Assembly: GCA_022510885.1 (NCBI GenBank)
Contig: JAFLSP010000010.1
Span: 1 to 18,145, forward strand
DNA length: 18,145 nt
Source: Treponema sp.
GTDB taxonomy: Bacteria > Spirochaetota > Spirochaetia > Treponematales > Treponemataceae
Direction of reading: 5' to 3'
The position numbers and the translations under genes were made by a program. The notes under the pieces are model-generated. The model was not told where the DNA came from. It saw only the letters and a list, made by a program, of their open reading frames with translations, and did not search any database. Numbering within the stretch: position 1 is the stretch's first letter; every line of letters begins with the position of its first letter. Below, piece after piece: positions 1-8,136 of the stretch.

Positions 1-9
1 CGCAAAACA

Positions 10-39
10 TTCGCCTTTTTGCCGGAAATGTGGTATAGT
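10..39 (+). promoter_or_regulatory. Probable sigma70-type promoter with extended -10
   Basis: A TGG-TATAGT extended -10 lies at 31-39, with a weak -35 (TTCGCC, 10-15) 18 bp upstream. The predicted start near 46 leaves a short leader containing the GGAGGG ribosome-binding site at 57-62. The same TGG-TATA form recurs upstream of other genes in this window, which supports the call. The -35 is poor, so the call rests on the -10. Confidence 0.5.
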
Positions 40-68
40 TATGAGGGGACATCCGTGGAGGGCTTGCT

Positions 69-179
69 ATGATTGTTTCTGACTTGATGCGAAAAGTGAT
101 GGCGGACGTTGCCGCAGGGCAGGTGCGGTTCATGCGCGCGTCGTCGGTCGCTGTGGGGGAGCCTTGCCGCGTACTATGA
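69..179 (+). CDS. Small 36-codon ORF coupled to the next gene
   Basis: This ORF encodes 36 residues beginning MIVSDLMRKVMADVAAGQ. A strong GGAGGG Shine-Dalgarno sits 6 bases before the ATG. Its TGA (177-179) overlaps the ATG at 176 of the following gene as ATGA, the coupling arrangement used elsewhere in this window. There is no signal peptide, membrane segment or recognised motif. It could be a small protein, a translated leader that sets expression of the 483-aa protein, or the original N-terminus of that protein after a frameshift. The ribosome-binding site and coupling are seen directly; the function is unknown. Confidence 0.45.
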   Translation: MIVSDLMRKVMADVAAGQVRFMRASSVAVGEPCRVL

Positions 180-1627
180 CCATTGCTGCCGAAGCCCTGA
201 TAGCGCATTTTCTCCGCACGTACCGTGAGCCGTTCACGGCAAAGGACGTGAGCAAGTTGCTCGCGCAGGTGGGCATCAAGGTGCCTGTGCGGGAAATCGT
301 TGAGTATCTTGAGAGCGACCCGCTCGTTTTTCCGCTGGAGCATCGTCTGTTTTTGACGCGGACGGGCGCGTTCACGGGGCAGTTCTTCAGTTTTGTGCCT
401 ACGCCGCAGGAGCTGGCGCAGGGCGTGTTCGTGCCGGGCGACCGGTGCGTTCCGTTCGTGGACATGGAGATGCTTTCGTGTACGCTTCAGTTTGAGTACA
501 ACGGGCGCGTGCTTGAGCCAAAACTGTTCGAGACGGACTGTAATCAGGCGCGGGAGCTGTTCAGTCTGTTTGGCGATGAGTACGCGGCGCAGTACATTGC
601 GGCAGACCCGGTGAACAAGCAGTTGCGCCTTGCCGAGCAGGAATTCGAGTTGCCGAGCAGGCTGTCGCTCACGGGCGTTTCAATCGACCGCATCATGCAG
701 GACTGCGACTTTAAGTACGGCGACCGCTTTCTGTGCCGCGTGGTCGAATGGGAAAAGGGCTTGATAGAAATTTTCCCGCTCGTGACGCACAAGCATAATC
801 CTTTGCAGGTAAACGGCGAGGACATGGCGCGGCAGCGTTGGAATGATATGCTGGAGAAGGCGCTGCTGGAGAGTTTTGACCGCCTTGGTCCGTGCGCGAG
901 CATGGACGAGCAGCTGGCGAACGTGTTTTACGAATGCCGTATGGACTTGTGCACGGCCGACTGCGGTTCAGTCCGTGAATTCTTGGGAACGTCAAAAAAG
1001 GTGGCGATGGAGCTGTTCGGCGTGGAGACGCGGCTGTGGCGGCGCGGCGAGGACGTTCCCGCCGTGGGCAAATGGAACGAGCATGACGTGCACTGCGGGC
1101 TTGACGGCGGCGTGCCGATGTACTCGCTGCCCGATTACGTCATCGACTGCTACATTCAGGACGTGCTGTTTGCGAAGGAGGAAGATGTTTCCGGTTTGGC
1201 GCGAAAAATCATTCCGGCGGCAATGGAAATCTCGCCGGCGGAAGAGCGTGAGTTCGCGTTGCACATAATGCACAGAAATGATATACTCCGAAAAAAGTAC
1301 AACTGGTTTGCGGATTTTTCACGCGGGGCGATTCGGCATCGTGCGCTGGAGCTGTACGCAAAGGTGGGCGATTTGGTGTACGACGTGGACTGCGCGAGCG
1401 ACCGGCTGACGGAATTTCCGCAGCAGGAACTGGTGACGCTCTCGCAGCTGTTCTCGCACGTCTCCCGTATGCTGGAATTGCTCTCGCGCCTGAACGAGAA
1501 CCTTGACGAAGAGGAAAGCGCGATGCAGCTTTCTTTGGAAGGCATGGAATACAATTTTGAGGACATCCGCTACCAGCTGAAAGCCGTCGTGGAGCGACTG
1601 AAAAACGACCGTTTCAAGGTCATCTAG
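176..1627 (+). CDS. Conserved-looking hypothetical protein, 483 aa
   Basis: I do not recognise this protein. The preferred start is ATG 176, which overlaps the stop of the small upstream ORF as ATGA. An in-frame TTG at 164 would add four residues, but its purine-rich upstream stretch is only 3 bases away. The protein is soluble, acidic and without signal peptide or membrane segments. The first ~60 residues (LIAHFLRTYREPFTAKDVSK... then ...VREIVEYLESD) look like a small helical, possibly winged-helix, domain. The C-terminal ~70 residues are rich in Glu and Leu and could form a coiled coil. It precedes transketolase by 27 bases and is probably cotranscribed with it, but nothing links it to carbon metabolism. 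That it is a real gene is clear; its function is not. Confidence 0.85.
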   Translation: MTIAAEALIAHFLRTYREPFTAKDVSKLLAQVGIKVPVREIVEYLESDPLVFPLEHRLFLTRTGAFTGQFFSFVPTPQELAQGVFVPGDRCVPFVDMEMLSCTLQFEYNGRVLEPKLFETDCNQARELFSLFGDEYAAQYIAADPVNKQLRLAEQEFELPSRLSLTGVSIDRIMQDCDFKYGDRFLCRVVEWEKGLIEIFPLVTHKHNPLQVNGEDMARQRWNDMLEKALLESFDRLGPCASMDEQLANVFYECRMDLCTADCGSVREFLGTSKKVAMELFGVETRLWRRGEDVPAVGKWNEHDVHCGLDGGVPMYSLPDYVIDCYIQDVLFAKEEDVSGLARKIIPAAMEISPAEEREFALHIMHRNDILRKKYNWFADFSRGAIRHRALELYAKVGDLVYDVDCASDRLTEFPQQELVTLSQLFSHVSRMLELLSRLNENLDEEESAMQLSLEGMEYNFEDIRYQLKAVVERLKNDRFKVI

Positions 1628-1654
1628 CGGCGCGTTTTTTTGAAGGAGTTACGC

Positions 1655-3625
1655 ATGAATCTTGCGGGCATTGCCGCCGTGGCAAAAACGATTCGCAGTC
1701 TTTCTATTGATGCGATTCAGCAGGCGAATTCGGGGCATCCGGGGCTTCCGCTCGGGTGCGCGGAGCTTGCCGCGTTGCTGTACGGCGAAATCCTGAAGCA
1801 CAATCCTGCGGATGCGAAGTGGCCGGACCGCGACCGTTTCGTATTGTCCGCGGGGCACGGCTCTATGCTGCTGTATGCCGTCCTGCATCTGGCGGGCTAC
1901 GACATTTCGCTCGACGACATCAAGGCGTTCCGCACGGTCGGCTCAAAAACGCCGGGGCATCCCGAATTCGGCGTGACCGAGGGCGTGGAGAACACGAGCG
2001 GTCCGTTGGGACAGGGTATTGCGGTCGCCGTGGGCATGGCTATGGCGGAGACGATGCTCGCCGCCACCTACAACACCGCCACGCGCACCGTCGTTGACCA
2101 CTACACCTACGTGCTTGTGGGCGAGGGCTGCCTGGAAGAAGGCGTCTCGTCGGAAGCGAGCAGTTTTGCGGGGCATCTGAAGTTGGGCAAGCTGATTGCT
2201 TTTTATGACGAGAACCGCGTCAGCATTGACGGCTCAACCGACATCACGTTCACCGAGGACATCAAGAAACGCTACGAGGCATACGGCTGGCAGGTCTTGC
2301 AGGGCAGTATGTACGACGTAGAGGGCGTTGCGGATTTGGTCGCGCAGGCAAAACGCTGTACCGACAAGCCCACGCTCATCATGCTGAAATCGATTATCGG
2401 GAAATTCGCGCCCAAGCAGGGGACGGAGAAAGTGCACGGCGAGCCGCTGGGCGTTGCCGACGTTGCAGAGACGAAAAAGAATCTGGGGCTGAATCCCGAG
2501 GAGTTTTTTTACGAAGACCCCGCCGCGTTTGCTTATTTTGCGGAAAAGAAGGCAGACTTTGCCCGTCGCGAGGCAGACTGGCAGAAAGAATTCGACGCAT
2601 GGGCGGCGGAGAATCCTGCGCTTGCGCGACGGTGGCAAGCGGCATGTTCCGGCGAGGCGGACGGCGCGCACACCGACCCCGTGTATGAAATCGGCGCGTC
2701 CGTGGCGACCCGCACCGCGAGCGGCGACATGATTAACGCATTCGGCCTGAGCCGCTCATACTTTGTGGGCGGCAGCGCGGACTTGAAGGGCAGTGTCAAA
2801 AGCGGCATGGCCTGCGACGGCGGCACGTACACGCCCGAAAACCGCGCGGGACGCTCGGTCGAATTCGGTATCCGCGAGTTCGGCATGGCGTGTGAGACGC
2901 TCGGTTTGTGCGTGCACGGCGGTATTCGCCCGTTCTGCGCGACGTATTTGGTGTTCAGCGATTATATGCGACCGGCAATCCGTCTTGCCGCCATCATGAA
3001 GCAGCCTGTTATCTACGTTTTGACGCACGATTCTGTTTTTGTGGGCGAGGACGGCGCGACGCATCAGCCGGTTGAGCATCTTTCGGCGTTGCGGGCAATG
3101 CCTGGTGTGCAGGTGTTGCGTCCCGGCGACGCGGAAGAAGTCGTGGTCGCATGGCATATCGCGATTGAAAGTACCGACCACCCCGTCGTGCTGTCCTTGA
3201 CGCGCCAAAACGTTCCTGTGTACGCAAAGGACGACGCGAACTGGAGAGACACGATTCGTAAGGGCGCGTACATCGTGCGTATGGGTTCGGAGTTGCCGGA
3301 CATTACCGTGTTGGCAACTGGCTCGGAAGTCAGCCTTGCGCTTGACGCGGCCGCCTTGGTGCGCGGCAAGACCGTGCGTGTGGTCTCCGTGCTTGACCGC
3401 GAGTTGTTCGAGATGCAATCGGACGACTTTCAGCGGCAGGTTTTGGGCAATGCGCGGCGCGTGGTGGTCGTCGAGGCTGGGACGAAAAGCGGTTGGGAAG
3501 GCTTTGCCACGAGCAAGCGTGATTTGTTCACGATAAATCAGTTTGGCGTGAGCGGCTCGGGCAAGGCGGTGGCGAAGGCACTGGGCTTCACGGCGGAAAA
3601 ACTCGCGGACTTGCTGAACGGCTAG
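1655..3625 (+). CDS. tkt: Transketolase
   Basis: Transketolase (656 aa) moves two-carbon ketol units between sugar phosphates in the non-oxidative pentose phosphate pathway, using thiamine diphosphate and a divalent metal in the cytoplasm. The start at 1655 is set by GAAGGAG (1642-1648) 6 bases upstream; an in-frame TTG at 1640 lies before this site and is unlikely. Visible family landmarks are SGHPG (H28), SAGHGS (H68), TPGHPE (H102), SGPLGQG, the TPP-binding stretch at residues 156-187 ending in DEN, HGEPLG (about 261-266), GGSADL (372-377), the REFG glutamate (E408) and DGATHQP (H470). Length is normal for a full three-domain enzyme. The TPP motif reads GEG (E157) where GDG is usual, a conservative but uncommon change at a metal ligand. 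The gene is probably the last of the unit starting near position 40. Confidence 0.97.
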   Translation: MNLAGIAAVAKTIRSLSIDAIQQANSGHPGLPLGCAELAALLYGEILKHNPADAKWPDRDRFVLSAGHGSMLLYAVLHLAGYDISLDDIKAFRTVGSKTPGHPEFGVTEGVENTSGPLGQGIAVAVGMAMAETMLAATYNTATRTVVDHYTYVLVGEGCLEEGVSSEASSFAGHLKLGKLIAFYDENRVSIDGSTDITFTEDIKKRYEAYGWQVLQGSMYDVEGVADLVAQAKRCTDKPTLIMLKSIIGKFAPKQGTEKVHGEPLGVADVAETKKNLGLNPEEFFYEDPAAFAYFAEKKADFARREADWQKEFDAWAAENPALARRWQAACSGEADGAHTDPVYEIGASVATRTASGDMINAFGLSRSYFVGGSADLKGSVKSGMACDGGTYTPENRAGRSVEFGIREFGMACETLGLCVHGGIRPFCATYLVFSDYMRPAIRLAAIMKQPVIYVLTHDSVFVGEDGATHQPVEHLSALRAMPGVQVLRPGDAEEVVVAWHIAIESTDHPVVLSLTRQNVPVYAKDDANWRDTIRKGAYIVRMGSELPDITVLATGSEVSLALDAAALVRGKTVRVVSVLDRELFEMQSDDFQRQVLGNARRVVVVEAGTKSGWEGFATSKRDLFTINQFGVSGSGKAVAKALGFTAEKLADLLNG

Positions 3626-3629
3626 TCGG

Positions 3630-3659
3630 TTGTTATGGCGGCGCGTTTTGTGGTATAAT
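3630..3659 (+). promoter_or_regulatory. Promoter placing the transcript start at the ATG
   Basis: TTGTTA (3630-3635), an 18-bp spacer and TGG-TATAAT (3651-3659) form a near-consensus sigma70 promoter. The -10 ends 5 bases before the ATG at 3665, so transcription would start at or next to the start codon. There is no ribosome-binding site between them. A leaderless mRNA is inferred. Confidence 0.75.
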
Positions 3660-3664
3660 GGCGT

Positions 3665-4801
3665 ATGCAGATAATTCCTATTGCGAGCGGAAAGGGAGGC
3701 GTGGGCAAGAGCCTGCTGTCTGCAAATCTTTCCATCGCGCTTGCGCAAGCCGGAAAAAAAATCATCCTTGCCGATTTGGACTTAGGCGCGTCAAATTTGC
3801 ACTTGGTGCTAGGACAGTCCTCGCCGAAGGCGGGTATCGGTACGTTCATCACGGGCGAAAATAAATTTGAGGACATCATTGCCGACACGGAGTATGAGAA
3901 TCTGCGCTTTATTGCGGGCGATTCTGAAGTGCCGGGGCTGAGCGCGCTCAAAGTCTACCAGAAGAATTCGCTGATTAAGAAATTTCAGTCGCTTGATGCG
4001 GACTACTTAATTATCGACTTGGGCGCGGGAACGCACTTGACTATCCTCGACCTGTTCCTGCTTTCCCCGCAGGGAATTATCGTCACCGCTCCCACCGTGA
4101 CGGCGACGCTCAACGGCTACCTGTTCCTGAAGAACGCGGTGTTCCGCCTGATGAGTGCGTCGTTTAAAAAAGGGAGCAAGGCGACGGCGTATCTTGATAA
4201 ACTCAAGACCGATGCGGCTTCGCTCAAAAAACTGTATATACCCAAGTTGATTGAGACGCTTGAGACCATCGACCCGAAAAGCGCGGAAGTGTTCAAGACG
4301 CGGCTCGGGCAGTTCCACCCGCGCTTGGTGCTCAACATGATTGACGAGCCGAAGGATGCGGACAAGGCACTCAAAATCCGCCGCTCGTGCCAGCAGTACC
4401 TCGGTTTGGATGTGGAGCATCTGGGCGTGATGTATCGCGATAGTTTGCAGGACCGCGCGCTTTCTTCACGTCTGCCGGTGATTGCCTACAAGCCGAATTC
4501 CGTGCTTGCGCAGGCGATTTACCGCATTGCGGAGAAAATCTTGCAGAGCGAGACGATGGAATTCACCGACTTTGCGCAGGTGACGGACAGTTCGTTCGAG
4601 GTGGCGCAGGAGGAGGCGACCGACGATTTCACCGCGAAAATGTCTTACGTGGAAGACCTTATCGGGACGGGCGTGCTTTCGCAGGGCGAGCTTGCAGAAA
4701 TCATCAAGCAGCAGCAGTTCGAGCTGACGCAGTTGCGCAACGAGAATCTGCTTCTTAAATCGAAAATCGTCAAGGCCGCAAACCAAGGCTTTAAGGTGTG
4801 A
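3665..4801 (+). CDS. MinD/ParA/FlhG-like P-loop ATPase
   Basis: This is a 378-aa deviant-Walker ATPase of the MinD/ParA (SIMIBI) class. Seen in the sequence: SGKGGVGKS at residues 8-16 (signature Lys K10, Walker K15), the switch stretch ADLDLGASNLH (D37, D39), and the Walker B region YLIIDLGAG (D118). A region around 237-260 (IRRSCQQYLGLDVEHLGVMYRD) resembles the C-terminal half of FlhG/MinD proteins. The last ~40 residues look like a coiled coil. Relatives position flagella, septa or other cell-envelope complexes by ATP-dependent dimerisation. It is coupled to lgt by TGATG and lies just before ctp, and from memory Borrelia keeps a similar ATPase-lgt-ctp neighbourhood. Flagellar number control (FlhG) is possible, but no flhF or flagellar gene is in view, so no symbol is given. 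Confidence 0.9.
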   Translation: MQIIPIASGKGGVGKSLLSANLSIALAQAGKKIILADLDLGASNLHLVLGQSSPKAGIGTFITGENKFEDIIADTEYENLRFIAGDSEVPGLSALKVYQKNSLIKKFQSLDADYLIIDLGAGTHLTILDLFLLSPQGIIVTAPTVTATLNGYLFLKNAVFRLMSASFKKGSKATAYLDKLKTDAASLKKLYIPKLIETLETIDPKSAEVFKTRLGQFHPRLVLNMIDEPKDADKALKIRRSCQQYLGLDVEHLGVMYRDSLQDRALSSRLPVIAYKPNSVLAQAIYRIAEKILQSETMEFTDFAQVTDSSFEVAQEEATDDFTAKMSYVEDLIGTGVLSQGELAEIIKQQQFELTQLRNENLLLKSKIVKAANQGFKV

Positions 4802-5799
4802 TGATGCCGTTGCTTTTCATAAATTATCCGTCCTGGATTCACCCAGAGATTTTTCCGGGCGTTCCCGTGCTTGGACTGATTCGTTGGTATGGGCTGATGT
4901 ACATTTTTGCATTCAGTACGGCGTTTTTTGTCCTCAAACGGCTGCTCAAGGAAGGCGCGCTCGATACGCAGCAGGAGCGCGCGACCGAGGATGACATTTT
5001 CGGCTTTATCGCCACGGGAATCGTGGGGCTGCTCGTGGGCGCGCGCGTGTTCTCCACGCTTGTCTATAATCAGTACGACCCCTCCAATCCTAATGCTGTC
5101 AATTACTGGACACATCCGTGGCTCATCTTTTGGCCGTTCGACCGCGCGGGGCGTTTCACGGGGCTTGCGGGCATGAGTTACCACGGCGGGTTTATTGGCG
5201 GGTTGCTCGGCATGGTTTTTTGGTGTTGGCGGCACAAAAAGCCCATGATGAAATGGATTGACGCGATGTGCACGGCGATTCCGCTGGGCTACACGTTCGG
5301 GCGCATGGGCAATTTTTTGAATGGCGAGCTGTACGGCAGAATTACGACGGCACCGTGGGGGATGGTTTTTCCTCATGCGGAGCGGTTTTCCGCATCAATT
5401 CAATGGGTGCGCGACTTTGCTGCGCGGTGCGGCATGGACGTTGCGGGCGGCTTGGTCAATCTGCCGCGCCATCCCAGCCAGCTGTACGAGGCGTTCTTTG
5501 AGGGTGTTATGCTGTTCGGCATCATTTGGCTGCTGCACAAAAAAAAGCCGTTCGATGGCTTCAGTGGCGGATTGTATACGATTGGGTATGGCATCGTGCG
5601 CTTTTTCATCGAATACTTTCGCGAGCCGGATGCGGATATTGGCTACCGCATTGCGGCGACCCGCGATGCGCCGTTGTACTTAAATACGTCGTTGCTCAAT
5701 ATTTCGACGGGGCAGGTGCTGTGTTTTCTGATGATTTTGGGTGGTGCGGGCGTGCTTGTAGTGTGCTATCTGCTCGATAAGAAAAAGAAATCGCATTGA
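4801..5799 (+). CDS. lgt: Phosphatidylglycerol:prolipoprotein diacylglyceryl transferase
   Basis: Lgt transfers diacylglycerol from phosphatidylglycerol to the lipobox Cys of prolipoproteins, the first lipoprotein-maturation step, in the inner membrane. The 332-aa protein has several hydrophobic segments. It carries the signature GRMGNFLNGELYGR at 167-180, the conserved His in MSYHGG (H128) and RHPSQLYEA (223-231). A late stretch IVRFFIEYFREPD (265-277) is also typical. The ATG at 4801 overlaps the upstream TGA as TGATG; GTG 4798 and ATG 4804 are alternatives, and AAGG at 4793-4796 suits 4801 or 4804. Length is slightly above the E. coli enzyme. The link to a MinD-like ATPase is unusual outside spirochaetes, which are rich in lipoproteins. 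Confidence 0.97.
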   Translation: MMPLLFINYPSWIHPEIFPGVPVLGLIRWYGLMYIFAFSTAFFVLKRLLKEGALDTQQERATEDDIFGFIATGIVGLLVGARVFSTLVYNQYDPSNPNAVNYWTHPWLIFWPFDRAGRFTGLAGMSYHGGFIGGLLGMVFWCWRHKKPMMKWIDAMCTAIPLGYTFGRMGNFLNGELYGRITTAPWGMVFPHAERFSASIQWVRDFAARCGMDVAGGLVNLPRHPSQLYEAFFEGVMLFGIIWLLHKKKPFDGFSGGLYTIGYGIVRFFIEYFREPDADIGYRIAATRDAPLYLNTSLLNISTGQVLCFLMILGGAGVLVVCYLLDKKKKSH

Positions 5800-5824
5800 C
5801 CAAACCCGTGCAGAAACATACAAT
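5796..5824 (+). promoter_or_regulatory. Strong promoter for the ctp operon, probably leaderless
   Basis: TTGACC (5796-5801), a 17-bp spacer and TACAAT (5819-5824) make a near-consensus promoter that overlaps the last codons of lgt. The -10 ends 6 bases before ATG 5831, so the predicted transcript starts at the ATG. No convincing ribosome-binding site lies between. Confidence 0.8.
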
Positions 5825-5830
5825 AGAAGT

Positions 5831-7348
5831 ATGAGAAAAATCGAAATGTCCCGGCTTTTGCGGGGCGGTCATTTTGTCCTTGCGTTTTTGCTCGTCTCCA
5901 TTTTTGCGTCGCAGTGTTTTGCGCAGTCCGCGGCGCAGTCGTCCAAGAACACGGCACGGGATTCGCGGCAATATATGGAAATGATGAACGGAATTTTCGA
6001 TTTCGTTCAGAAAAACTACGTTGACGACGTTGACCCGGCGGTGCTGTATCGCGGTGCGCTCAAAGGAATGCTCGAATCGCTTGAAGACCCGTATACGCTG
6101 TATTTGGACACGAGCACGATGCGGAGTCTGAGCGACACGACCGAGGGCAAATTCGGTGGCGTGGGACTTTCTATTTCCAAGCCGTATGAGTCAACGCCCG
6201 ACAAGCCCGCCTACGTAGAGGTCGCCTCCCCGATTGAGGACACGCCGGGATTCCGTGCGGGCATCCTTGCAGGTGACTTGATTATCTCGGTTGATGACAC
6301 GGACACGTCGGAAATCACGATGGAAGAAGTGCTCGGAAAACTGCGCGGTAAGGTTGGCGAGACGGTCAATTTGGTCATCCGGCGCGGCAAGGCGATGGAG
6401 TTTCCCGTCTCGCTCGTCCGCGACTACATCGAAGTTCCCACGGTAAAATACGGCACGATTGTTTCTCCCGCTAATTCGCGTGTCATCTATGGCTACATTA
6501 GAATTATCGAATTCACGCCGCTCACGGCGGAGCGCGTGCAGGAGGCGCTGGACTCGTTTGGTAAGTCGGTCGCCGCGCTCATCATTGACGTGCGCAACAA
6601 TCCGGGCGGGCTGATTACGAGCGTCGCCGACGTTGCGGACAAATTCATCGACAGCGGGCCGATTGTGACGACAAAAAGCCGCATCGCCTACGAGAATTCG
6701 GTGTTCACCGCAAGCCCCAAAAAGACGACTTTCAAGGGGCTGCCGATTGTCGTGCTGATTAACAAAGGCTCGGCAAGCGCGTCGGAAATCCTTGCGGGCG
6801 CGCTCAAGGACAATCATCTTGCGTATTTGGTCGGGCAGCGTACCTACGGAAAAGGCTCGGTGCAGCAGGTCGTGCCGCTTTCGGCGACCGACGGCATCAA
6901 GATGACGATGGCGCGCTACTACACGCCGAGCGACACGAACATCGATAAAATCGGCATTCCGCCTGACCGTGAGGTGCTGTATCCCGAGCTTGGCGAGGCG
7001 GGTGAAAAGGAATTCGCCGACCTGATAAAGAATGATGATGTGGCGAAATATGTGGACGCACACGCGAACATGAGCGAGGCGGACATTGCGGCGTTCGCGA
7101 AGACGCTGGCAAAAAAATATCCGCATATTGACGAGCGTACCTTGCGCAAGCTGACGCGCAATCAAGTCACCCGCCTTAAGCCGGCAATGTTGTATGACTT
7201 AGACTACGACATGCAGCTTCATGCGGCGTTGGACATCCTTGCGAAGGAAAACTTTGCGAGTTTGGTGCGCACGACCAAGACGCTCAAAGAGTTGCAGGAA
7301 GAGGCCGGGACGCAGAAGGCTGGCGAAGAGCGAACGGCGAAAAAATAA
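5831..7348 (+). CDS. ctp: S41-family C-terminal processing protease with PDZ domain
   Basis: This is a periplasmic Ser/Lys protease that trims or degrades proteins from their C-termini (505 aa). An N-terminal signal sequence is visible: basic start, hydrophobic core about 14-26 and likely cleavage after CFA at residue 31. A helical region (45-105) follows, then a PDZ domain about 108-200 (GGVGLSI to RRGKAMEFPV). The peptidase domain (205-385) has RNNPGG, the nucleophile in KGSASASEILAGAL (S316) and the general base in YGKGSVQQ (K341). The 25-residue Ser-Lys spacing matches the family. A charged helical tail of about 115 residues follows. ATG 5831 is chosen because the promoter predicts transcription starting there; Met6 is an alternative. 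It leads a four-gene unit and overlaps rsmE by one base (TAATG). Confidence 0.95.
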   Translation: MRKIEMSRLLRGGHFVLAFLLVSIFASQCFAQSAAQSSKNTARDSRQYMEMMNGIFDFVQKNYVDDVDPAVLYRGALKGMLESLEDPYTLYLDTSTMRSLSDTTEGKFGGVGLSISKPYESTPDKPAYVEVASPIEDTPGFRAGILAGDLIISVDDTDTSEITMEEVLGKLRGKVGETVNLVIRRGKAMEFPVSLVRDYIEVPTVKYGTIVSPANSRVIYGYIRIIEFTPLTAERVQEALDSFGKSVAALIIDVRNNPGGLITSVADVADKFIDSGPIVTTKSRIAYENSVFTASPKKTTFKGLPIVVLINKGSASASEILAGALKDNHLAYLVGQRTYGKGSVQQVVPLSATDGIKMTMARYYTPSDTNIDKIGIPPDREVLYPELGEAGEKEFADLIKNDDVAKYVDAHANMSEADIAAFAKTLAKKYPHIDERTLRKLTRNQVTRLKPAMLYDLDYDMQLHAALDILAKENFASLVRTTKTLKELQEEAGTQKAGEERTAKK

Positions 7349-8136
7349 TGCGTCAGTATCTTGCGCCGACTGCGCCTAACAGGGACGGGTTGCTCACCGT
7401 GGAGGGGAAAGACTTCCGTTATATGCACAACGTTCTGCGGCTGGCTGGCGGTGATATGGTGCAAGTGCGTTTTCCTGACGGCACGTGCAGGAATATGACT
7501 GTGTGTGCTGTGGATGAAACTGCGCACAAGATTGTTCTGCAAGTGTGCGCGCAGATTGCAGACGAACAGCAGTCTACATCTGTCGCACTTGATATGTGGT
7601 TGTTCCAATTTGTCGCGCGGAGCGCGAAAATGGACGTCATCGTGCGGCAGGCGACCGAGTGTGGCGTGAGCGTGATTGTTCCCGTGTTAGGAGATTTTTC
7701 GCAAGCGGGCGGCGCGGAGAAGAACTTTCACAGCGAGCGGCTGCTGCGCATCATAAAAGAAGCGCGTCAGCAGAGCGGCTCGCCTGTTGCTACGCGCATT
7801 GTTGGTGCCGTTCCGCTCGCACAGGCAATTGCGCTTTGGCTTGAGCACTGCGCAGGCGTAGAAGAAAAATCGTTTGCTGCCGTGTTGTACGAACGCACAG
7901 AGGAAACGTTGCCCTTGCACTTAGCACTTGCGGGAAAGACGATTGCTCGCGCGGCAGTGGCGGTGGGCGCGGAAGGCGGCATCAGTCCGCAGGAAATTGC
8001 GCAGTTGCGAGCGGGCGGCTTCGTGCCAATTCATTTTGCAACAAATATATTGCGCTGCGAGACGGCTGCCCTGTACGGTGTCGCCGCCGTGCAGAATGCG
8101 ATTGCGGAGAAACACGTATGGCAATGCAGAGAATAG
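7348..8136 (+). CDS. rsmE: 16S rRNA (uracil-1498-N3)-methyltransferase
   Basis: RsmE methylates N3 of U1498 in 16S rRNA using SAM, in the SPOUT fold with a C-terminal trefoil knot; 262 aa is the usual length. The N-terminal PUA-like part contains KDFRYMHNVLRLAGGD (21-36). The SPOUT part has KMDVIVRQATECGVSVIVP, VGAEGGISPQE (usual form GPEGG, here GAEGG) and NILRCETAALYGVAA, equivalent to the LG.RILRxETA motif. The first base of its ATG is the last base of the ctp stop codon, so translation is probably coupled. Its presence in a protease/glycosyltransferase unit is more likely operon packing than a functional link. Confidence 0.93.
   Translation: MRQYLAPTAPNRDGLLTVEGKDFRYMHNVLRLAGGDMVQVRFPDGTCRNMTVCAVDETAHKIVLQVCAQIADEQQSTSVALDMWLFQFVARSAKMDVIVRQATECGVSVIVPVLGDFSQAGGAEKNFHSERLLRIIKEARQQSGSPVATRIVGAVPLAQAIALWLEHCAGVEEKSFAAVLYERTEETLPLHLALAGKTIARAAVAVGAEGGISPQEIAQLRAGGFVPIHFATNILRCETAALYGVAAVQNAIAEKHVWQCRE

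Noticed and set aside
2756..3748. 330-codon minus-strand frame over tkt
   Set aside because: It lies antisense to conserved transketolase sequence and runs across the promoter of the next gene; its product is His/Arg-rich without recognisable motifs.
6191..7165. 324-codon minus-strand frame over ctp
   Set aside because: It is antisense to the protease catalytic domain and its product has an Arg/His-rich shadow composition.
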